NCBI GenBank assembly: GCA_028821195.1
Contig: JAPPHB010000003.1
Location: forward strand, 1-64,000
Length of the DNA stretch: 64,000 bases
Reading direction: 5' to 3'
DNA from: Gammaproteobacteria bacterium
GTDB lineage: Bacteria > Gemmatimonadota > Gemmatimonadetes > Longimicrobiales > Gaopeijiaceae
Below the pieces are notes generated by a model. The model was not told the origin of the DNA. It did no database searches and was given only the letters and a program-made list of their open reading frames with translations. This document shows, piece by piece, positions 24,992 through 33,680 of this stretch (its first letter is position 1; each line of letters opens with the position of its first letter). The position numbers and the translations under genes are program-made.

Positions 24992-26500
24992 CTACTCCAC
25001 GACGATCCCGTGACCCTCCCGGCGCCGATCACCGCCGAACTGCCCCACGCGTGGCGCCACGACATGCACCCCGCCGAAGTACAGGCTCTGCTCAGGCCAG
25101 AGCGACAAGTCCCAGTCCTGCGCGAGCGCTTCCATCGCCCCAGCCGGAAACCCCGGCTCGATCTGGAGCTGTTCGCCGTCGAAGTGCATGCGCGGGAAGT
25201 TGGACGCCTGGTCTGGCGAGAGTCCCAGGTCGAGGAGGGACGAGACCACCTGGAACACCGCCGACGGAATGCGGTTGCTGCCCCCGGTGCCGAGCGCGGC
25301 GAGCACCTGGTCTCCCTCCAGCAGCAGCGTGGGCGACATCATCGACGCCACCCGGTCCCCCGGCTCCGAGGCGTCAAGTCCGGCCGGGTGAAGATCGCCT
25401 TCGCCCATCATGTTGTTGAAGTGAATGCCGGTTCCGGGAAGGAAATACGACGATCCCGATCCGTTCGACATGGAGAGCGCGGCGACGTTGCCCTCGGCGT
25501 CGGAGGCGTTGAGGTGGGTGGTGCCATGCACGGCGTGGATCAACGGGGCATGGATGCCCTCCAGGAGCTCCGCGTGCGCGGGATCGCGCGGGACCGCCTC
25601 TCCTCCCCGGAGGCGGACCGCCTGCTCGAGCGCCCGCGCCGTCGCGGTCACGTGCGCGCGGCTTCCCCAGGCGCAGCGCGACAGATCCGTCTCCTCCTGA
25701 AGCAGCAGGCGAAGCGCCATCAGCGATCCACCCAGCGCCGGCGGCGGGTTGGTGAGGACGCGACGCCCGCGATAGTCCACGGAGAGTGGACGGCGTTCGA
25801 TGACCTCGAATTGTTCGAGATCGGCTCGCGTCATCAGCCCGCCGCCCTCGAGCATGTCGCGTTCGATGGTCTCGGCATGGTCCCCGGCGTAAAACCCGCG
25901 CGGATCGCCCGGCAGGCTTTCCAGGAAATCGGCCATCCCGGGGTTGCGGTGCAGCCGGCCCGCGGGCAGAACCTTGCCGTCATCCAGGAAGAGAGCGGTG
26001 CCTGCCGGCGAATCCCGCAGCACGGGAAACATCAGCTGAAGCGAGTCCGACACGAACGAGGTGATGACGGTACCAGCCCGTGCGGCGGCGATAGCGGGCG
26101 CGACCACCTCCGCGAGCGGGAGCCGTCCCAGACGCCGGTGCACGTGCACCAGGCCCTTCAGGGTGCCCGGAACCGCGGCCGACGCCAGTCCGATGGTGAA
26201 CTCCTGCGGGATATCCCCGAAGAGGATGTCCACCGCGTAGAAGTCGCGATCACCGTCGTCCGGGAGGCCGGGATGCGCCCGGCCAGGAGCGGCGGCGATG
26301 AAGTCGAAGAGGATCTCCTCCCCCGCCGAGGTGCGCGCCAGCACGAAGCCCGCCCCCGCAAGGCTCGCCATGGTGGGCTCCACAAACGTGCTGGTGAACG
26401 CCGCCGCCACGACGGCGTCGAAGGCGTTGCCCCCGGCGCGGAGGATGTCGGCCCCGGCCTCGGAGATGAGCGGATGTCCGGAAGAGAGAAGTCCTTGCAT
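24992..26500 (-). CDS. Gamma-glutamyltransferase family protein
   Basis: A 502-residue N-terminal-nucleophile hydrolase that would cleave gamma-glutamyl amides such as glutathione. The self-processing site is GTTHLNASD, with nucleophile Thr327; the canonical form is TTHxSVVD. The following GNVAALSMSNGSGS, then GIHFNNMMGE, and MSPTLLLEGD with LGTGGSNRI form the oxyanion and gamma-glutamyl binding loops. The N-terminus (HPLISEAGADILRAGGNAFDAV) is the usual start of the mature enzyme. No signal peptide is visible, unlike the periplasmic E. coli enzyme, so it appears cytoplasmic unless a start lies further upstream. It stands alone. Confidence 0.9.
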   Translation of the reverse strand: MQGLLSSGHPLISEAGADILRAGGNAFDAVVAAAFTSTFVEPTMASLAGAGFVLARTSAGEEILFDFIAAAPGRAHPGLPDDGDRDFYAVDILFGDIPQEFTIGLASAAVPGTLKGLVHVHRRLGRLPLAEVVAPAIAAARAGTVITSFVSDSLQLMFPVLRDSPAGTALFLDDGKVLPAGRLHRNPGMADFLESLPGDPRGFYAGDHAETIERDMLEGGGLMTRADLEQFEVIERRPLSVDYRGRRVLTNPPPALGGSLMALRLLLQEETDLSRCAWGSRAHVTATARALEQAVRLRGGEAVPRDPAHAELLEGIHAPLIHAVHGTTHLNASDAEGNVAALSMSNGSGSSYFLPGTGIHFNNMMGEGDLHPAGLDASEPGDRVASMMSPTLLLEGDQVLAALGTGGSNRIPSAVFQVVSSLLDLGLSPDQASNFPRMHFDGEQLQIEPGFPAGAMEALAQDWDLSLWPEQSLYFGGVHVVAPRVGQFGGDRRREGHGIVVE

Positions 26501-26675
26501 GGCGCGGAATCTACTACGGCGGGCGGCCCGCTGTCACCGACAGGGCGAAGGGAAGCCAGGATCGGCGATGGGCGCATCGTGCCATGTAGGCGCCCCTGAT
26601 CCCTGGGTAACTTTCCTCGCCATGTTCGCCGACACCGATCCGCATTGCGGGAGCTTGAAGATGTTCGTCATCAGA

Positions 26676-26704
26676 TGTTATCATGAGATGACGTTGTGAT
26701 AACA
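26676..26704. promoter_or_regulatory. Inverted-repeat operator of the third PIN locus
   Basis: TGTTATCA (26676-26683) and its exact inverted copy TGATAACA (26697-26704) are separated by 13 bases, in a local AT-rich island. The repeat ends 22 bases before the GTG used for the antitoxin. This is the placement expected for an autoregulatory operator covering the -10 region. Confidence 0.6.
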
Positions 26705-26725
26705 TACAACGAGGTGTCCCACCCC

Positions 26726-26953
26726 GTGATCAGAACCCAGATCTCCGTGGATGAAGAGATGTACGCGCGCGCGAAGGAAGCCGCTCGCCGCCAGGGCATC
26801 TCGCTGGCGGAGTTGTGCCGTAGGAGCCTGGCCGAGACCCTGTCGCGCGAGCCCGCATGCCATCCGTGGATGTCCTGGGTGGGCGTCTTCGAAGGTCGGC
26901 CCGAAGACAGCACTACCGTTGACGAGGTGGTCTACGGGCGCGAGTCGCCGTGA
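26726..26953 (+). CDS. CopG/ribbon-helix-helix antitoxin
   Basis: A 75-residue antitoxin. The sequence after the start, IRTQISVDEEMYARAKEAARRQGISLAELCRRSLAETL, is a complete ribbon-helix-helix DNA-binding domain. The acidic, aromatic tail (HPWMSWVGVFEGRPED ... VVYGRESP) is the usual PIN-binding segment. GTG 26726 is preferred over an in-frame GTG at 26696 because GAGG lies 11 bases upstream and because the earlier start lies within the operator repeat. The stop overlaps the toxin start (GTGA). Confidence 0.85.
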   Translation: MIRTQISVDEEMYARAKEAARRQGISLAELCRRSLAETLSREPACHPWMSWVGVFEGRPEDSTTVDEVVYGRESP

Positions 26954-27360
26954 CGAACCCGAAGGTCTTCCTCGACACGGGGATCCTCATCGCGGCCCTC
27001 AGCCGGCGCGACCAGCATCACGAGCAGGCGCGCACGCTGTTCGCGGGCCCCACGCCGCGGTGGCACACGTCGTTGCTGGTCTGGTCGGAAGCGTACTCCT
27101 GGTTCCTCCATCGTCACGGGGAGGAGCCCGCCCGCACCTGTCGGCTGTTTCTCGACAATCTGGACGGCCTCGTCGTGCTGGAAGCGACCGCCGACCTCCA
27201 CCGGGACACGTGCCGCATGCTCGACCGCCTGCGGGGAGCGCGGCTCACCTACGTGGACGCCTCCAGCCTGACGCTGATGGAGCAGCACGGGATCAGGACC
27301 GCTTGGGCCACCGACTACCATCTCGGACTGACCGGAGCAGAGGTGCTGCCGAGGGTGTGA
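26950..27360 (+). CDS. PIN-domain toxin (VapC type)
   Basis: A 136-residue PIN-fold ribonuclease toxin starting at GTG 26950 in a GTGA overlap with the antitoxin. It shows KVFLDTGILIAALSRRD at the N-terminus (first active-site Asp), SLLVWSEAYSWFL (Glu), and RLTYVDASSLTLM then TAWATDYHLGL near the end. The H-x-x-Q spacing (DQHHEQA) is typical of the group. It ends 21 bases from the convergent MATE gene. The RNA target is unknown. Confidence 0.85.
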   Translation: MTNPKVFLDTGILIAALSRRDQHHEQARTLFAGPTPRWHTSLLVWSEAYSWFLHRHGEEPARTCRLFLDNLDGLVVLEATADLHRDTCRMLDRLRGARLTYVDASSLTLMEQHGIRTAWATDYHLGLTGAEVLPRV

Positions 27361-27381
27361 CCGCCCGGCGCCACCCCGCGC

Positions 27382-28809
27382 CTACACCACCGCCTGCCTC
27401 CACCGCCCGCGCCTGAACAGCACCGCAGCCACCACGGCCAGCGTCGAGAACGACACTGTCATCGCGATGAACACGCCGGTCGTCTCGAGTCCGCCGGGAA
27501 GCGACAGGCCCCAGGCGAGCGGGATCTCCCACAGCCAGAAGCAGAAGAAGTTCAGAATCGTGGGCGTCCACACCGCGCCCGCCCCATTGAACGCGGCCGT
27601 GAGCACCATGCCGTAGGCGTAGAAGACGAACCCGATGGACACGATGCGGAGGCCCGTCACACCGACGGCCGACGCCCCCGCGGTCCCGCCGAACAGCCCT
27701 ACGATCGCCGGCGCGAAGGCGATGAAGAACACGCTGACCGCCCCGAGGAAGGCGAGGTTCATCTTGCAGGAGATCCACGCCGCGCGCTCGGCGCGTTCCG
27801 GGTCGCCGGCCCCGAGCCCCTGCCCGACCATCGTGGCCGCCGCGTTGGAGAGTCCCCAAGCGGGAAGGATCGCGAAGAGGATGATCCGGATCGCGATCAC
27901 ATAGCCCGCCAGCGCCTCGGCCCCGAACAGCGCCGTCACGCGGATGAGGCCGATCCAGCTCGCGGTTGCGATGAAGGTCTGGAGCATCCCCGTCCCCGAA
28001 AGCCGCACCAGTTGAACCATGAGCGCGGGCTGGATGCGCAGGTGCGCAGCCAGGATGCGGAGCTTGCCGCCCAGGCGGAAGAGCGTGTAGACCTGCACCA
28101 GCACCGCCGTTCCCCGACCGATCGTCGTCGCGACCGCGGCCCCCTGCACCCCCATCTCCGGGAACGGCCCGAGGCCGAAGATGAGCAGGGGATCGAGGAC
28201 GATGTTGAGCCCGTTCGCGATCCAGAGCACGCGCATCGCGATCGCGGCGTCGCCCGCCCCGCGGAAGGCCGCATTCTGCAGGAACAGCAGCAGGATGACG
28301 ACGTTGCCGCCGAGCATGATGCGCGTGTAGGGGGCTCCCGTGGCCACCACGCTCTCGTCGCCGCCCATGATGCGCAGGATGTCCGGCGCGAACGCCACCC
28401 CGGCGATGCCGAACACGAGCGCCAGCGCGAGTCCCAGCAGGACGGCCTGCGCGGCCGCGCGCGACGCCCCTTCCCTGTCGCCTCCGCCGATCCGGCGCGA
28501 CACCACGGCCGTGACCCCGATGCTCAGCCCTATCGCGACCGTGTAGATCAGCGACAGGACCGACTCGGTAAGCGCCACCCCCGCCATGGCCTCGTTCCCC
28601 AGCCGGGAGACGAAGTAGATGTCGACGACCGCAAAGAGCGACTCCATCAACATCTCCAGCACCATCGGCACGGCCAGAAGGATGACCGCGCGCCGGATGG
28701 GGCCGTGGGTGGGATCGCCGCCGGTGCCCCGTACGGCGTGGACGAAGACGTCCCACCAGGTTTCGGACGCGTGCGCGGGCGGCGGTTTGGGGGTCTCGTG
28801 CGGGTTCAT
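27382..28809 (-). CDS. MATE-family multidrug/sodium efflux transporter
   Basis: A 475-residue inner-membrane antiporter with about twelve transmembrane segments in two pseudo-symmetric halves. The first segment carries LAVPMVLEMLMESLFAVVDIYFVSRLG, matching the start of MATE transporters, and FRGAGDAAIAMRVLWIANGLNIVLDPLLIFG is the signature of the first half. FNGAGAVWTPTILNFFCFWLWEIPLAWGL is the matching second-half motif. It would export drugs or metabolites in exchange for sodium or protons. The start at 28809 gives a short Pro-rich cytoplasmic N-terminus. It appears monocistronic, divergent from the DinB gene. Confidence 0.9.
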   Translation of the reverse strand: MNPHETPKPPPAHASETWWDVFVHAVRGTGGDPTHGPIRRAVILLAVPMVLEMLMESLFAVVDIYFVSRLGNEAMAGVALTESVLSLIYTVAIGLSIGVTAVVSRRIGGGDREGASRAAAQAVLLGLALALVFGIAGVAFAPDILRIMGGDESVVATGAPYTRIMLGGNVVILLLFLQNAAFRGAGDAAIAMRVLWIANGLNIVLDPLLIFGLGPFPEMGVQGAAVATTIGRGTAVLVQVYTLFRLGGKLRILAAHLRIQPALMVQLVRLSGTGMLQTFIATASWIGLIRVTALFGAEALAGYVIAIRIILFAILPAWGLSNAAATMVGQGLGAGDPERAERAAWISCKMNLAFLGAVSVFFIAFAPAIVGLFGGTAGASAVGVTGLRIVSIGFVFYAYGMVLTAAFNGAGAVWTPTILNFFCFWLWEIPLAWGLSLPGGLETTGVFIAMTVSFSTLAVVAAVLFRRGRWRQAVV

Positions 28810-28916
28810 GGCGGCGGAAAGCTAACGGGATTCGGACTGGAGAAGCCTTCAGCGCAAGGCTAGACTTGGCCGCCCCTTCCTGCAGAACGCCCACACTTCA
28901 CCAGAGAGAAACTCCC

Positions 28917-29387
28917 ATGTCGCAGGCCGCCGAACTCGTCGCACAGCTGGAAACGTCCCACGGGTACATCAGGAAGATGATCTCGATCTTCGACGAGGAG
29001 GACGCCGGGTTCGCTCCCCAGCCCGAACTCTACACCGTCGCCGGCCACATCGCGCACGCCGCGGACTCAGTCGAGTGGTTCGTGGACGGGGCCTTCGGGG
29101 ACGGGTGGAACATGGACTTCGAAGGCCTGATCGCCGCAGCTCGGGCGGTGGAGACGCTCGAGGAAGCCGTCGCCTGGCTCGACGGCGCATTCGAGAAGGC
29201 CATCGCGACCTTCCAGGCGGCCTCGGACGAAGACCTCGCCGCCCCTATCCCCGACGAACGCATCATGCCGGGCGCGTCGCGATCCGCCATTGTGGTGCCC
29301 CTCGTGGATCACACGGCGCACCACCGGGGCGCACTCACGGTGTACGCGCGGCTCCTGGGCAAGGTGCCCGGGATGATGTACGAGTGA
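28917..29387 (+). CDS. DinB-family four-helix protein
   Basis: A 156-residue cytoplasmic protein of the DinB/YfiT-like metal-binding superfamily. The metal triad is visible as His44 with His47 (VAGHIAHAADSVEW) and a C-terminal HTAHHRGAL. Members are thiol- or metal-dependent transferases or hydrolases; bacterial DinB proteins are often damage- or stress-related. ATG 28917 is chosen because of AGAGAGA upstream and because the family begins around SQAAELVAQLE. A second DinB-family gene lies at 32274-32783, but the two are clearly divergent. Confidence 0.85.
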   Translation: MSQAAELVAQLETSHGYIRKMISIFDEEDAGFAPQPELYTVAGHIAHAADSVEWFVDGAFGDGWNMDFEGLIAAARAVETLEEAVAWLDGAFEKAIATFQAASDEDLAAPIPDERIMPGASRSAIVVPLVDHTAHHRGALTVYARLLGKVPGMMYE

Positions 29388-29445
29388 GCTTACTCCCCCG
29401 ACCCCACTGGTGACCCATCGAACGGACGCCGATAAGCGCGGTTTC

Positions 29446-29474
29446 TTCGCGTTTTCGGCTTCTTATGTTAAGAT
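29446..29474 (+). promoter_or_regulatory. Candidate promoter of the Fic gene
   Basis: An AT-rich island precedes the Fic gene. TAAGAT (29469-29474) matches four of six -10 positions, with TTCGCG (29446-29451) 17 bases upstream as a weak -35. AAGG at 29507-29510 then serves as ribosome-binding site, 11 bases before ATG 29522. Confidence 0.4.
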
Positions 29475-29521
29475 ATTTTGCATTTCTTCGGTGCCGGGGT
29501 TGCTAAAAGGCGGATAATCTC

Positions 29522-31006
29522 ATGAATCGCACGCTGAGCGAACTGCCCGAGGCCTTCGTGTCCAACACGGCAATCAGCAGTGCGGTGTCGCGGGCAGTCA
29601 AGGCGAGTGAGCTGCGAAGGCTCGCTTCCCGGCTCTACACGAAGCACCTCGAAGATCCCCCGGAGGAGGTCGTCAGGCGCAATCTGTGGGGAATCGTCGC
29701 GGGATACTTCCCCGGGGCCCTGGTTGCGGATCGCACCGCCCTGGAGGCAGCTCCGGCTCCCGATGGTTCGGTATTCCTCGTGAGCGAGCGCGGCAGGACA
29801 GTCGAGTTGCCGGGAATCGTGCTGCGTCCGCGCCGGGGGCCCGGTGCAGCCGAGTCCGACATGCCCTTCGTCAACGGATTGCACCTTTCATCGATGGCCA
29901 GGGCGTATCTCGAGAACATGCGTCCCTCCCGGGCTCGAAGCGGCCGGGTGTCGCGCACCCTCACACGCGCCGAGCTCGAAGAGCGGCTCGACCGCCTCAT
30001 TCGTTCTTCAGGCGAGGCGGGCATCAACCGCCTCCGGGACGACGCGCGCGCGGTTGCTGCCGAACTCGGCATGGAACCGGAGGCCACTCGGTTCGACGCT
30101 CTGATCCGTGCTCTTCTCGGCACCCGAGACACTCGGCTCGATTCATCACTTGGGCGGGCCCGCGGCCTGGGGCGGCCTTACGATCCCGAACGGATGGAAC
30201 TGTTCCACAGGCTGCATCGGGCCCTCCGCAACCATCCTCCGCGTTTCCGGCCGAGCCCTCCCCGGGACGCCCGGGGTCGCGCGACGCTGGCGTTTTTCGA
30301 GGCATATTTCTCGAACTTCGTCGAGGGTACCGAGTTTCTCGTGGACGAGGCCGTCCGAATCGTCTTCGAGGGGGAGATCCCGCAGGACAGGCCAGCGGAC
30401 GCTCACGATGTCGTCGGGACATGGCGCATCGTCTCCGACCTCCGCGAGATGAGCCGAACCCCCCGCGATCTCGCCAGCCTCGCGCGCATCCTGCGGGAGC
30501 GGCACCGACAGATCATGGCGGGTCGACCGGAGCTGCGCCCCGGAGAGTTCAAAGTCGCTCCGAACCGCGCAGGCCAGACCTTGTTCGTCGCTCCCGAACT
30601 GGTGTCCGGCACTCTGGAGCACGGTTTTTCTCTGTACCGCAGCCTGGAATCGCCGTTCGCCCGGGCCGTCTACATGATGTTTCTGGTCAGTGAGATCCAC
30701 CCCTTCGCGGACGGCAACGGACGTATCGCGCGCGTGATGATGAACGCGGAACTCGCGGCTGGCGGGGAAGAGCGGATCATCGTCCCGACGGTCTTCCGCG
30801 ACAACTACCTGGCGGCCTTGCGCGCTTTGACGCGAACCGGGCGTCCGGACCCGCTGATCGGCGTGCTCGACTACGGGCAGCGCTGGACTATCGCGGTCAA
30901 CTGGACCTTGATCCCGGACACGACGCGGGAACTTGAGGCGTGTAACGCCTTCCTGGATTCAGATGAGGCGGAGGCGGAGGGGTTGAGGCTGCGGATGCCG
31001 GGGTAG
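29522..31006 (+). CDS. Fic-domain protein with N-terminal AbiEi-like winged-helix region
   Basis: A 494-residue protein. The Fic motif is complete at 393-404 (HPFADGNGRIAR), predicting AMP or similar nucleotide transfer to a target protein. An inhibitory-helix motif of the S-x3-E-G type occurs at Ser264-Gly269 (SNFVEG), upstream of the Fic core, as in class II Fic proteins that keep themselves inactive. The first 200 residues resemble AbiEi/type-IV-antitoxin proteins: a winged helix (VSNTAISSAVSRAVKASELRRLASRLYT), then NLWGIVAGYFPGALVADRTALE and an EL-rich helical part. The combination suggests a self-contained regulated toxin that also binds DNA. It stands alone between DinB and the symporter. 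Confidence 0.85.
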   Translation: MNRTLSELPEAFVSNTAISSAVSRAVKASELRRLASRLYTKHLEDPPEEVVRRNLWGIVAGYFPGALVADRTALEAAPAPDGSVFLVSERGRTVELPGIVLRPRRGPGAAESDMPFVNGLHLSSMARAYLENMRPSRARSGRVSRTLTRAELEERLDRLIRSSGEAGINRLRDDARAVAAELGMEPEATRFDALIRALLGTRDTRLDSSLGRARGLGRPYDPERMELFHRLHRALRNHPPRFRPSPPRDARGRATLAFFEAYFSNFVEGTEFLVDEAVRIVFEGEIPQDRPADAHDVVGTWRIVSDLREMSRTPRDLASLARILRERHRQIMAGRPELRPGEFKVAPNRAGQTLFVAPELVSGTLEHGFSLYRSLESPFARAVYMMFLVSEIHPFADGNGRIARVMMNAELAAGGEERIIVPTVFRDNYLAALRALTRTGRPDPLIGVLDYGQRWTIAVNWTLIPDTTRELEACNAFLDSDEAEAEGLRLRMPG

Positions 31007-31027
31007 AGCCGGTGTCCGCCGGATGGG

Positions 31028-32269
31028 TTACCGGCGCGCGTGGGCAGAAAGGAGGCTCCGTTTGCCGCCCCCTCCCCCCGTCATCCCATCCACCGTCGTC
31101 GCCGCCGCCATGTGGGCGATCACGTTGGTCGCCGAGCGGAACACGTCCGGCACGCGGTCGATCCCCAGCAGGATGCCGAGCCCCGCGACCGGCACGCCCA
31201 CCACGTCGAGCGCGGGCGCCATGGTCACGATGCTGGCGCTGGGCACGGGGGCGACGGTCATCGAGGCGAGAAAGATCGCCAACACGGCGGCTGCGATCAG
31301 CCCCGCGTCGAGCGGCACCCCGTACATCGCGGCGAGAAAGACCAACGACGTACTCTGGAAGAGCGCGCTGCCCGGACGGTTGATCGAGGCCGCCAGCGGC
31401 AGGACCAGCGAGAAGGTGCTCTTCGAGAGACCCAGCTTCTCCGCCTCCTGCAGCATCATCGGCAGCGTCCCCACCGACGTCGTCGTGGTGAATCCCACCG
31501 TGTAGGTGCCCACGGTCCCGCGCACGAACCGCCCCGGCTTCATCCCGCCGAGGATCCAGACCAGCGGCAGCAGCACGACGCCCTTCAGGATGAAGAAGCC
31601 CACGACCACGGCGACGATGAAGACGGCGAGGTTCTGAAGCATCGCCAACCCCGTCTGCGCGACCACCGGCGCCGCGAGACCGAAGACCCCCACGGGCGCC
31701 GTCCACAGGATCCAGGTCATCAGCTTGATGAGCGCGTCCCCGAGCGTTTCGGCGAGGGATGTGAGCGCTTCGCGCTTCGCAGCCGGCAGTGTCGTCGCCG
31801 CCGCGGCAAGCAGGACGACGAAGATCAGCACCGACAGAAGCGACCCATCGGCGGCCGCCTGGACGGGGTTGCGCGGCACGAGGTTGACGAGAAAGTCCAC
31901 CACCCCCGGCGTCGCGGTGTCCAGCTCCGTCATGGGCGTCGGCGGCGGCACCGGCGTCGTGAAGGTGAGAGCAAGCCCCATGACGCCCATCCCGATCAGG
32001 ATCGCCGGCAGCGTCGTAACCCAGAAGAAGCCCACCGCCAGCCCCCCGAGCCGCCCAAGCCTGCGCAGGTTCCCGATCCGCGCAACGCCCACGAATACCA
32101 CCGCCGCCACCAGCGGGATGACGACCATCTGAATGGCGCGCAGGAACACTGCCCCCAGCGGCTCGACCGCTTCGGCTGCCTGCAGCAGCGCCGGAGATCC
32201 GGTCGCTGAGGCGGCGACTCCGAGCCCCAGCCCGAGGATCAGCCCGATGAGGATGGCGCGGGTGTTCAT
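31028..32269 (-). CDS. Dicarboxylate/amino acid:cation symporter (SDF/DAACS family)
   Basis: A 413-residue inner-membrane symporter of the glutamate-transporter-homologue fold. The N-terminal half has TM helices through LRAIQMVVIPLVAAVVFVGVARI, the family signature. The re-entrant hairpin region carries TVGFTTTTSVGTLPMMLQEAE and the following LPLAASINRPGSALFQS. In most homologues that motif is NMDGTAL; here it is NRPGSAL, so the sodium-binding Met and Asp are replaced. Substrate and ion coupling may therefore differ. Its start is four bases after the stop of the DinB gene, giving a two-gene operon. Confidence 0.85.
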   Translation of the reverse strand: MNTRAILIGLILGLGLGVAASATGSPALLQAAEAVEPLGAVFLRAIQMVVIPLVAAVVFVGVARIGNLRRLGRLGGLAVGFFWVTTLPAILIGMGVMGLALTFTTPVPPPTPMTELDTATPGVVDFLVNLVPRNPVQAAADGSLLSVLIFVVLLAAAATTLPAAKREALTSLAETLGDALIKLMTWILWTAPVGVFGLAAPVVAQTGLAMLQNLAVFIVAVVVGFFILKGVVLLPLVWILGGMKPGRFVRGTVGTYTVGFTTTTSVGTLPMMLQEAEKLGLSKSTFSLVLPLAASINRPGSALFQSTSLVFLAAMYGVPLDAGLIAAAVLAIFLASMTVAPVPSASIVTMAPALDVVGVPVAGLGILLGIDRVPDVFRSATNVIAHMAAATTVDGMTGGGGGKRSLLSAHARR

Positions 32270-32273
32270 GGCG

Positions 32274-32783
32274 TCACGCCTGGTGCTCGCGATCCAGCAC
32301 CCGGTCCCCGATCACGTGCGTCGCGTGCTCCCACTCCTCCTGTGGCGCCGGCCACGCGCGATCCCGCACCCGTCGCAGGTAAGTGATCTGAGCCAGATGG
32401 TAGAGGTAGTGTTGCGCCATGTGGATGACGTCGGGGCCGAGTTGCGAGGTCGTCTTGCCGTCCAGCGACGTGCGTTCGGCGAACAGGTCGTCATCGCTCT
32501 CGCAGGCTTTCACCTCGGCGATGACCTGCTCCTGGATCGTGCGCATGCGCGCCGCGATATCTTCCGCCGGCCCGGGGCGATCCTCCGTGATTACGGGGAC
32601 GACGCCCAGCCGCTTGAGGAACCAGATGTCGACCCGGTACAGGTGCCGGCAGATCTTGCCGACGCCCCGCACCTTCTCGCTCGGGCTCCAGTCCAGATCC
32701 TCGCGCGAGATGCCGTCCAGCACCATGAAGAGGGGTCGGCGCGCGGCCTCGAAGATCTCGATGGTCTCGGCGATCTTGCTCAT
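32274..32783 (-). CDS. DinB-family protein
   Basis: A 169-residue member of the DinB/YfiT superfamily. Putative metal ligands are His in KICRHLYRVDIWFLKRL and two His in HMAQHYLYHLAQITYL near the C-terminus. The N-terminus (MSKIAETIEIFEAARRPLFMVLDG) is helical, as expected. ATG 32783 follows a GAGAGG-like sequence; an upstream extension of the frame is low-complexity. It immediately precedes the SDF symporter on the same strand (four bases apart). It is distinct from the DinB protein at 28917. Confidence 0.8.
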   Translation of the reverse strand: MSKIAETIEIFEAARRPLFMVLDGISREDLDWSPSEKVRGVGKICRHLYRVDIWFLKRLGVVPVITEDRPGPAEDIAARMRTIQEQVIAEVKACESDDDLFAERTSLDGKTTSQLGPDVIHMAQHYLYHLAQITYLRRVRDRAWPAPQEEWEHATHVIGDRVLDREHQA

Positions 32784-32972
32784 CTCTAAGGGCCTCTCGT
32801 TTCGTGACCTCGCCTCATCGGACGGAACCGACTCCAATCTCGTGGAATGAGGCCGGGAATCGCGCTTCGGCGCGGTCGTGAGTCCGCGAGCAAACTGCGG
32901 TTGTCCGGAGTCCTGCGCCAGCGTACGATCAAGAGCACATTCCACCGTGGACCGGAGCAGGAGGCAGGACAC

Positions 32973-33680
32973 ATGGCCGAGCGGTCATCCACCATCGACC
33001 CGTCCGCACATCCCGGCGCCCCACCCGCCGAAGATGCCGCCTGGGAAGGCTTTCTGGCGAACCTCCCCGGGCGCGGCAACGTCTCCCGCCGCCAGTTCAT
33101 CAAGGGGGTCATCGCGACCGGCGCTTCGGTGTCGGCGTTCGCCTACTTTTCGGGTCCGGCGGCGACGTCCGCGCGGGGCAGCGTTCCGCGCCTGGTCTCC
33201 ATCAACGTCAATGGACAGGCCCGGCGGGTCGACGTGCTGCCGCAGGAGACGCTGGCGATGACGCTCCGCTACAAGCTGGGGCTCACCGGCACCAAGCTGG
33301 GCTGCGACCGGGCGGAGTGCGGCGCCTGCACCGTAATGATCGACGGCGTCGCCCACTACTCCTGCTCGACGCTCACGCAACGGGTGCGGGCGCGTGAGGT
33401 GGTCACGGTGGAGGGACTCGAGAGCGCGGACGGCACGCTGCATCCGGTGCAGCAGGCGTTCATCGACGAGCTGGGTCCCCAGTGCGGATTCTGCACCCCG
33501 GGACAGGTCATGGCGGCCGCGGCGCTGCTGGAGGCCAACCCCAACCCCACCCGCGAGGAGGCGCGCCGGGCCATGTCCGGCAATCTCTGCCGGTGCGGGG
33601 CCTACGACCACTACCTGAACGGGGTCATGGCCGCCGCCGCAAACGGGCAGGCGGTCGCCGAGGAGGTGTCCAATGGCTGA
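32973..33680 (+). CDS. Molybdenum hydroxylase 2Fe-2S subunit with Tat signal
   Basis: A 235-residue small subunit of a xanthine dehydrogenase-family enzyme. The Tat motif SRRQFIK (38-44) precedes a hydrophobic stretch (VIATGASVSAFAYF), so the complex is likely exported folded to the periplasm. The plant-type ferredoxin cluster uses Cys111, Cys116, Cys119 and Cys131 (LGCDRAECGACTV, YSC). The second cluster uses Cys171, Cys174, Cys206 and Cys208 (CGFC, CRC). It passes electrons from the molybdenum site onward. The stop overlaps the large-subunit start by eight bases, and a strong AGGAGG for that gene lies inside this one. Confidence 0.9.
   Translation: MAERSSTIDPSAHPGAPPAEDAAWEGFLANLPGRGNVSRRQFIKGVIATGASVSAFAYFSGPAATSARGSVPRLVSINVNGQARRVDVLPQETLAMTLRYKLGLTGTKLGCDRAECGACTVMIDGVAHYSCSTLTQRVRAREVVTVEGLESADGTLHPVQQAFIDELGPQCGFCTPGQVMAAAALLEANPNPTREEARRAMSGNLCRCGAYDHYLNGVMAAAANGQAVAEEVSNG

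Noticed and set aside
28917-32783. The two DinB-family genes as a recent duplication
   Set aside because: They share only the superfamily metal pattern; the sequences differ throughout and lie on opposite strands.
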